A stretch of 64,000 nt of DNA from Lasiodiplodia sp. COLG20 (lineage: Eukaryota > Ascomycota > Dothideomycetes > Botryosphaeriales > Botryosphaeriaceae). Location of the stretch: the NCBI GenBank assembly GCA_009801085.1, contig VNWV01000010.1, positions 558,001 to 622,000 on the forward strand. The letters run 5' to 3'. Numbering within the stretch: the first letter of the stretch is position 1; every line of letters starts with the position of its first letter. Both the position numbers and the translations under genes were made by a program. The notes under the pieces were generated by a model. That model did no database searches. It was not told the origin of the DNA and saw only the letters and a program-made list of their open reading frames with translations. Of this stretch, positions 57,289-64,000 are shown one piece after another.

Positions 57289-58040
57289 GATGATGGCAAT
57301 TGGAGGTGTTTGTTGTGAATTGGAGTGAGTGTTTGGTGGCTGACTGAGGGGTGCGGTGGGTGCAGCCTTTTGTACGAGCAGAGGGACAAGGGTGCGCCAT
57401 GACGAAATGGTCGGCCGTTCGACGAAGCCTCACCACAGCGGCGGGACGGACGGTCCAGCTCATGCCATGTCGAGTGACGCGACCAGTTTGACACGACGCA
57501 CTGCTATTCCTGCGCGCGCCGCCACGCTGCAGCCGGCGCCTGAGTCGCGGTGGTGGGGCGCAGGCAGGTCGGAGCTCTGGGCTGGAAGAAAAAGCTGGCC
57601 GGCATCGGCTGATCTCGCGCGAGCCGCCGTCCTCTCGCCGTCGGGCCTGGTCGGGACATCTCGCGACGCCGCAGCCGTAGGGCTGAGCGTCTCCTTAATC
57701 GGGCCACTTCAGTGCCATCTCACCACCTGCTGTCTCAAATTTTTTACACAAAGCGGGACCCTGGAAATATCCCGCAGCCATCCAGTGGTTCGCGTCTCAC
57801 GCGCGGCTTGCAGCCGCTTGCCGAGCGCGAGATAGGAGCGATAAGCAGCCTCGCGCTTGCCGTGCCCTGCAGCGCAGCTGCTGGTTGAGCCACTGCTGCT
57901 GCTGCGAGCCGCGACGGCCGCTAGTGAAGCTTTGACGTCAAGAAGTGCCGCGCTGCCGCACGTCCTGCCAACATCTCATCCATGGCCGCATCTCGAACTG
58001 CATCTATTCCGGCTTGTTCTCGAGGGCTATTGTTTTGAAT
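57289..58040. other. Divergent promoter between PDC and the zinc-finger/CBM-like gene
   Basis: GC-rich sequence with non-specific frames. No gene is supported. Confidence 0.5.
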
Positions 58041-58505
58041 ATGGCCACCCAGGCACCGTCTGCCCCGAGCTCACACAGCAAACCCTGCTCGCACTGCGGC
58101 GCGCTCCGCGACGTTCTGGTCCGCTGCCAGATCGACGAGTCCCGCGCCTGGGTCTTCATCTGTCCTGGAAGATGCTGGCGCGAGCTGAGCGGCGGCGAGA
58201 TTGACGGCGACAACGAGCATCCTCATTACCGCTACGGTGGCATGTGGAAGAACAAGCATGACGCCGTGAGCGCCAAGAAAAAGAAGAAGACGCAGAAGGA
58301 CCGCCCTCGGGAATGGCGGACCAGCGACTACGGAGATGCAACGCAGGACGGAGCAGCAGATAAGAAGAAGTACACGCGTAATGACCGTGTGACGTGGGAC
58401 GGGAAACTCTGGACGTGCAGAAAGACCCATTTTGCCCAGGAGGCCAACACTCCGGACAAGGAGGTCGGTCTTTGGAAGGAAGAGGGACCGGTCAGCGCCG
58501 ATTAA
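58041..58505 (+). CDS. Small zinc-finger protein with a C-terminal CBM5/12-like module
   Basis: This is a 154-residue intronless protein without a signal peptide. The N-terminal half has PCSHCGALRDVLVRCQ and FICPGRCWRELSGG, a cysteine pattern that looks zinc-binding. A lysine-rich linker (KKKKKTQKDRPREW) follows. The C-terminal ~40 residues (YTRNDRVTWDGKLWTC, then TPDKEVGLWKEEG) resemble the short CBM5/12 chitin-binding modules of chitinases, with the typical Y-x-x-x-D-x-V, G-K-x-W and final W. A carbohydrate-binding module in a non-secreted, basic protein is odd; it may instead be a protein- or nucleic-acid-binding variant. Function unknown. An in-frame ATG 32 codons upstream gives a leader-like extension and was not chosen. 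Confidence 0.72.
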   Translation: MATQAPSAPSSHSKPCSHCGALRDVLVRCQIDESRAWVFICPGRCWRELSGGEIDGDNEHPHYRYGGMWKNKHDAVSAKKKKKTQKDRPREWRTSDYGDATQDGAADKKKYTRNDRVTWDGKLWTCRKTHFAQEANTPDKEVGLWKEEGPVSAD

Positions 58506-59730
58506 GGAGTGGCGGATATCAGGAACGTTGAGCCGCATGTCACGGAGCGTTCAACGTACAGTCGACTGATCGGCGAGACGTGCAGTAATTCTCGCCCCCG
58601 AGAACCTCCGAGTTTCGTTCTTTCGGTCCGCAGCAACATATTAACGGCTGTGTTGCCTTTCTTGCCTTTTATCTTCAGCCGCCTGTAACCCGCTTGTAGC
58701 CGAAAGATCTTACCTGACATGTGTTTGGGGGGTGGGTGGGTGCAAGCTTCCGCGCCACACCGGCCCGATCTGTGACAAAGCGGGATCTGCTGCGAGAGCG
58801 GAGCACGATGCCGGAAGCGGCTGCTCTTCTGCGTCCAAACAAGCTTCGACGGTTGGCTGTTCGGGTATCTTGGCGATCTTCCCTGATCTTCGACCCCCTG
58901 CGCGCCCTGGCGCCGGCGTCGGCATGCCATGTGACGGGAATCCCTACCAAACGGGGGCGATCCTATCTCCGACCACTCTTTGTACCTACACCTATCTTGA
59001 TGTCCAAGTGAACATCTTGCATGTGCTCACTCCTAGTCAGAACTCATAATTCAGCCTTTGTCGTGCTTTCTTGGGGTGCAAAATCGACAGTGCGAAGTAG
59101 AAAGGACAAATATGAACACTTGATCACTGCGACCACCTAGTCGCCAACAATGAAGGCCTTTCATCGACTACATGCTGTGTAGGGTGTGTAGAGCCTCATG
59201 GTGGGTAGGGGCAATGATGGTGGGAAGAACGGCGCTGAACAGTCATGGGCTGATCATCACGAGACCTCCGGAGGAATACGGTTTGGATACCGCGCTCATC
59301 CCGACTTTGGACGATGCTTACATTACTCGGATACTGTCGCCGTCGAAGTCTTGCCATTGGTCTATTCTTTCTTTACATTGCACGCACTGGCTGCGGCGAG
59401 GCCACCGCGGTATCGATCCCACTTCACAAAAACTGTTTTGAAACAGGACTTACGGCCGTTCTTTTTCCCTGGATAGATCGAGACATCTCGTGACTCTCAC
59501 GGGAGAAAACCAATGCCTAACTTTCGGCCCTGAATAGTTGAGGTTTCCACTTTAAAGGTTTCACAGCTTGTTCAAAGTGTTTCTCAACAAATTAATCAAG
59601 AAGAATTTGTCATTTCATCATACTCGCCCCCAACTCAATTTAAGTGACCGAGCATGTGGTTTGAAGTATTGAGCATGGCCAAAACAAGGGAAAGCAGAAT
59701 ACGAATATCTAGTGTGGAGTTTTCCTCCCG
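58506..59730. other. Intergenic region
   Basis: This lies between the convergent zinc-finger/CBM-like and dioxygenase genes. Short frames here lack features. Confidence 0.5.
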
Positions 59731-60727
59731 TCATGGGAACCCCTGCCTGACATCTGTCTCTTCGTTCAACCCGTAGGCCTGGGAGCTGGAGTCATGCACC
59801 GTAGCTCGCCTCATATCCCTTGCATACTTACCCTCGTAGTCTCCTGCAGTTGCTCTATGCATGACACACGTATTGTCCCACATCACCAAGTCGCCGTCAT
59901 TCTCCCACTCAACTCTCAGCACGTACTTCGGCTGGCAGGCGTGCTCGTACAGTTCCCAGACCAGCCTGTCGGACTCCTGCTTCTCCAACCCCTCCACGTG
60001 ATGCACATGGCTCGCGACGTACAGGTTCCACCGACCGCTCGGCTCGTGCTTCTGCACCAGCCTGTGCTTGCCGAACGGGTAGTCCTCCGGATCCACGCCG
60101 GCCAGCAGCTCCGGACAGGCCAGCTTCCGGCTGTGCATCAGCGAATGACACGCGACGTGGTCCCGTGCGATCAGCTCGTCCCGCGTCGCCGCGGGCAGGT
60201 CCGCGAACGCGGCGCGCGTGTCGGCGAAGTCGGTGGCGCCGCCGGTGCCGGGAGGGGGCAGGCGCGCGGCGCGCAGCAGCGAGAGGCCGGCCCGCCGCGC
60301 GTTGAAGCTCGAGTCGACGTGGAAGAGCGAGTTGCCCTTGTTCATGGCGTGCCGGTGCGAGTCGAGCGGCGCCACGCTGCCGTCGGCCAGCAGGTTCGAT
60401 ACGTCGAAGAGCTGATCCGTCGACAGTCGGTGCTGCTTCCCCTGCGCCGTGTAGGGTCGCACATCGTCGAGGGCGCCGAAGCGCGAGGCGAAGGCGACGT
60501 GGCTGGCATCGTCGAGGTTGGTTTTGCGGAAAACGAGGACGCCGTACTGGAAGCTTCATGAGCAGCGATGTTCTGGTGAAGTGAACGCTGAGAATTACTT
60601 TGGTGATGGCAGCCTGGATCTCGGAGAAGATGTCCTCTGGAATTGGCTGCGAGAAGTCGATACCACGAACTTCTGCACCGAAAGTGGGATGCAGTTCAAT
60701 GAGTTCCAAGTGCTCCTTGTGAGGCAT
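59731..60727 (-). CDS. TauD/TfdA-family iron(II)/2-oxoglutarate dioxygenase
   Basis: Two exons (60727-60599 and 60546-59731), joined in phase 0 across a 52-base intron, encode 314 residues. The start (ELIELHPTFGAEVRGIDFSQ) is typical of TfdA-like enzymes. The iron ligands are the H-x-D pair in LFHVDSSFNARRAG and a distal histidine in CVMHRATAGDY. The 2-oxoglutarate-binding arginine is probably in YARDMRRATVHD. These enzymes hydroxylate small acids, sulphonates or aryloxy-acids; the substrate here cannot be told. The exon joint yields YGVLVFRKTN, a conserved strand. Confidence 0.92.
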
Positions 60728-61279
60728 GGTGTTTGCTGTATCTGGGCTGTAGGCTAGACAATGGTAGATATCAAAGACCGGGCTAATATAGCTACAGAGT
60801 TGTACATGAATTCAAAACCCGACAGGCACTTTCTTTCCCCTCATTTTCCTAGGAACCAAGAGATAGCTATATCAATCGGCGGGGACGGGAATCAGCACAG
60901 CCTATTAACCGTATGTAAAGTGGGGAAAAGCCGAGCATCCAGGAGCTCCTAGCAGCTTCCCACGACGTCATTGGTCGGCTGGAGTTAGCGGGGATAAGCG
61001 GCCCCAGGGTCCCTCATGCAAACACGTCTTTTAGGGTCGCGTTTTCCTTCACTCTACATCTTCACTCGCCAAAATCTTCTAATCGCCGCTCCGCCGTCAC
61101 TTTACCTCGCGACCACCCCGCACTTTTACCTCGCCGCCACCGAACGCCGACGCACCCCGCTTTCCACGTCTACAGGTCAACATTCATTTAATCGCCGATC
61201 AAATTATTCCTCACAGCACCCGCGGCAACTGAGCAGTACCCACTTTGACAGGCAAGCGCGCCTGCAAATCCCGCCTGCC
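60728..61279. other. Divergent promoter between dioxygenase and Wss1-like genes
   Basis: The reading frame of the Wss1-like gene stays open upstream through this leader, but the translation looks non-coding. No other gene is seen. Confidence 0.5.
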
Positions 61280-62719
61280 ATGCCGCTCGGCTTCGAGCGG
61301 CTAAACGAGCGCGCCTCGCGGCCGAACAAGCTGATCAACTTCATCAAGCCGTTGCCCGGTAGCGGCTTCGCGACGGCAGAACGCATCCTCAACCGCGTGG
61401 CGGCGCGGTGCTACCCGATCATGAAGGCCAACAACATCGCCGTCATGGCGCTCGAGGAGTACGAGCCGAACCCGGAGTTCGTGGGACGCAACTTCAACGC
61501 TGGCGAGGTCATCCAGCTGGTGCTGAAGAGCAGGGACGGCCGCTGGCTCAGCGTCAAGCAGGTCGAGATGGTCATGATGCATGAGCTCGCCCACTGCAAG
61601 CAGATGAACCATAGCAGGTTCTTTTGGAGGGTGAGGAACGCGTATGTGGAGGAGTTGAGGGCGCTGTGGGCGAAGGGGTACACTGGCGAGGGATTGTGGG
61701 GAAGAGGAAGAGAGCTGGAGGGCGGCGCTATGGTCAACGAAGATGAGTTGGTTGATATCGTGGACGTGGAAAGCCTGTGTGGTGGCACCTACAGGAGCAG
61801 AGGAAAGAAGAGGAGGAGGGGTGGCAAGGAGAAGCCCGAACTGAGCTATGCAGAAAGGAAACAGCGGAGGATTCTGAAGAAGTTTGGTGCTGGAGGCACA
61901 GTGTTGGGAACAGACGAAGCTGTCAAGACAGAGTTGGAGGATGGTAAGAAGACAAAGAGCAAGGGTAAGCCACGCGTGGCGAACAGTGCTAGAGGGAGAG
62001 AACTGCGAGCTGCCGCGGCACTTGCACGTTTCGATAAAGCGAAGGAAGAACAACAGGAGGATGCACTCAAACAGGAGGTGCCGGGCGAGTCTTGCACAGA
62101 ATCCGAGTATGATTCTGATGGAGTTGATGGCCCTGCCGCTCTTGATATCGATGGCAACGAGTTGAGAGACGGCAACGGCAACGGTTTTATCAGGATTTGC
62201 GAAGATGAAGACCAGGATGATGTTCACGTCAAGCAAGAGATGGACGAGCTCAGGGAGCTACGCCAGGAAAAAATTACCAAGTTCACGAAGAAGCAACCGC
62301 AATCCGAGGGAACTGCACAGGAGCTCATTGACTTGACAAAAGACAGCCCACCAGCAGCAAAATCGGGTCAGGAACCGGTCAAGATCAGCAGCTCCAACAA
62401 AAGGCATGGGGCCAACTCCAAAGCAGGCCAATCGTCAACAAGCCGTGTGAACACTTCAAACTCGTCTAACACGAAAACCAACTCGACCAGCAAGAAGTCG
62501 GCTGCCTCATCTCAGCCCTCCGCCAATATGGCATGTCCAATCTGCTCGTTAGACAATGAGCAGAGTGCTCTGACCTGCGCTGCCTGCTCAAACGTGCTCA
62601 AGCCAAAAGCTGTACCCGGTTCATGGAAATGCAAGAGCTTGGCATGTCGTGGAGGAGCATACTTGAATGCTGGAGACTCGGCAATGTGCGGTGTATGCGG
62701 AGCAGCGAAAGAAGCGTAG
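61280..62719 (+). CDS. WSS1: Wss1-type WLM-domain SUMO-linked metalloprotease
   Basis: This is a single-exon protein of 479 residues. Wss1/SPRTN-type proteases digest proteins crosslinked to DNA. The WLM domain fills about residues 1-200; its zinc site is HELAHCKQMNH (His101, Glu102, His105, His111). A basic region follows (GKKRRRGGKE), then a SUMO-interacting motif ELIDLTKD near residue 355. Two C-terminal zinc fingers complete it: CPICSLDNEQSALTCAAC of RanBP2 type, and a second with WKC...AC...CGVCG. The order protease, SIM, zinc finger matches family practice, though yeast Wss1 is shorter (269 residues). The ATG begins MPLGFERLNE, the usual start; 88 extra upstream codons are leader-like. 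Confidence 0.92.
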   Translation: MPLGFERLNERASRPNKLINFIKPLPGSGFATAERILNRVAARCYPIMKANNIAVMALEEYEPNPEFVGRNFNAGEVIQLVLKSRDGRWLSVKQVEMVMMHELAHCKQMNHSRFFWRVRNAYVEELRALWAKGYTGEGLWGRGRELEGGAMVNEDELVDIVDVESLCGGTYRSRGKKRRRGGKEKPELSYAERKQRRILKKFGAGGTVLGTDEAVKTELEDGKKTKSKGKPRVANSARGRELRAAAALARFDKAKEEQQEDALKQEVPGESCTESEYDSDGVDGPAALDIDGNELRDGNGNGFIRICEDEDQDDVHVKQEMDELRELRQEKITKFTKKQPQSEGTAQELIDLTKDSPPAAKSGQEPVKISSSNKRHGANSKAGQSSTSRVNTSNSSNTKTNSTSKKSAASSQPSANMACPICSLDNEQSALTCAACSNVLKPKAVPGSWKCKSLACRGGAYLNAGDSAMCGVCGAAKEA

Positions 62720-64000
62720 TGGACTGGAGCCCGTCGACGAGGTTTGTAACATTAGATGTTCATATCAAAGTCCCACAGCCACCACCACCCCCAACGTCTT
62801 CGAGCACGTTGCCACCGAGGCCTCCAGTCTTTCTGCCTACAACAAGAAGTCCACCGTCTCTTCCCGCGAAATGATATGCGAGCTAAAAGTATGCCTCAGG
62901 GGGGAACAAGTCATGCTGGCAATACGCACCTAACGCAAGGAATGGCTACTCTTCGACGGCGCTCTGAGGTGGAACCATGAGTGTCACAAGATAAAATGTT
63001 TGCTGTATTTGTAGGCGGCTTCGGCATCCTTCTGTTGCTTGCGGCTGGCAAACTAATAGCACTGAAAGAGGAAATGGTGGCGGTTTTGCATTGTCTACGA
63101 TACCATAGCTTAGATAGATATGAAAATGACTTGTAAAGGATTAGTGACATCTTCATTTTAGATATTGAAAACTTCGATGAAAGATGAGAAAATAATTTCA
63201 TTTCACCAAGCTTGAAAATACTCGGAACTATCAAATATTCATCATTCTTCCACTAATCCTTTCTGTCAACGCAATGTCTTGATCTCTGAAGTTAGAAATA
63301 CTGCCATTCTCACTCACAGTAACGCTCATACCAGGACAGCTCAACAGGCTACAATTGAGCATTGCTCGTAGTCTTCAGAGTTGGTGTTGCAGTTGTATTT
63401 GCTAGGCGAAATTGTCAATGCAGAATAGAAACATTTCACACGTAATGATTTCCTCAGAGCTTGCCTCAAATAGCTAAACAATGAAAGATTAAGTTATTCT
63501 GTAGCAAGAACAATCGAACAAATTGAAATGTGAAATGCGGAAAATGAAGGGAAGTGGTGCAAGAACACCAAAAAGAAAAAAAAATCATGGCAGGGTAGGT
63601 ACCAACTACAACACTGTCACCTTTTAACACAACGTTGAAGATCTTACATTACGATTGAGCAGATAAGGCCACTAAAGCCGACCATGCTACATGTCCAAGC
63701 TGTAAAGGTTGAAGGGGAGCTGGAGAGGACAGTGGGAAGGTACAAAGGACTTAAGTATGACAGTAGACTGGTGTTTGAATAAGAAGTACAGCAACGCCTT
63801 GCTTCATTTTGCCCTGAAATAGGCTGTAGGTAATATCAAACCTTGTGTGCGTAAATTTTGGTAACCATGTTAATTCCGAACATAAATAACACAGCACCGA
63901 GCCATGCAATAGATGCCAATAAATCGGGTAGTGAATCTTTCGTCTGATAGCAGGTTTATTCAACCTTCTACCCATTAGAGGGACGTTTCGTGGCCCTGTC
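62720..64000. other. Right-edge region without a convincing gene
   Basis: This is the 3' flank of the Wss1-like gene and AT-richer sequence to the window edge. Small frames on the minus strand (62911-63234, 63751-63975) have no features. Confidence 0.5.

Noticed and set aside
1..64000. CRISPR arrays, insertion sequences, bacterial-type operons
   Set aside because: None seen; gene structure and introns are eukaryotic, and the repeats present are two-copy and irregular.

Overview
This window is nuclear DNA from a filamentous ascomycete (Pezizomycotina). Most genes carry one to four short introns of about 50-75 bases with CTAAC/CTGAC-type branch sites. There is a tRNA-Ala with a short intron, and there are fungus-specific families: HET domain, Fig1, Hsp9/12, PL1 pectin lyase, tannase/feruloyl esterase, fungal COG3 and an EFA6-type ArfGEF. 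The secreted plant-wall enzymes point to a plant-associated fungus. Dothideomycetes is my guess, but the sequence alone does not settle the class.

Left part (1-20.6 kb): a MYND zinc-finger protein, then two diverged relatives of an unnamed family with low-complexity middles (2.4-3.3 kb and 4.7-6.1 kb), a 1574-residue Sec7-PH ArfGEF on the minus strand, a PP28/PDAP1-type phosphoprotein, a type II haloacid dehalogenase and an HNH-domain protein. Between these lie long stretches without a convincing gene (6.1-8.9 and 13.7-16.9 kb).

Middle (21.7-42.7 kb): an accessory-looking stretch carries pectin lyase, a HET-domain gene, a tannase/feruloyl esterase and a small secreted beta-gamma-crystallin-like protein; degenerate repeats lie between the first two. 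Housekeeping and stress genes follow: a small dimeric alpha/beta protein, Hsp12-like, Fig1, COG3 and Fmp25 as a divergent pair, then tRNA-Ala(CGC).

43-51 kb is gene-poor and repeat-bearing. By splicing across the reading frames I reconstruct four tandem, same-strand, diverged paralogs of about 114-130 residues. Each has one membrane helix after a W-S-x-E-like motif, phase-1 introns at matching positions, and a C-terminal S-P-x-[ED]-x8-W-x3-A motif. I do not recognise the family. It is the best candidate here for something undescribed.

Right part (51.3-62.7 kb): cofactor-independent phosphoglycerate mutase, Mediator subunit 9, pyruvate decarboxylase, a zinc-finger/CBM5_12-like protein, a TauD/TfdA dioxygenase and a Wss1-type SUMO-linked metalloprotease. 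Several of these are arranged as divergent pairs. All exon boundaries were placed by eye from splice consensus, phase and family similarity.
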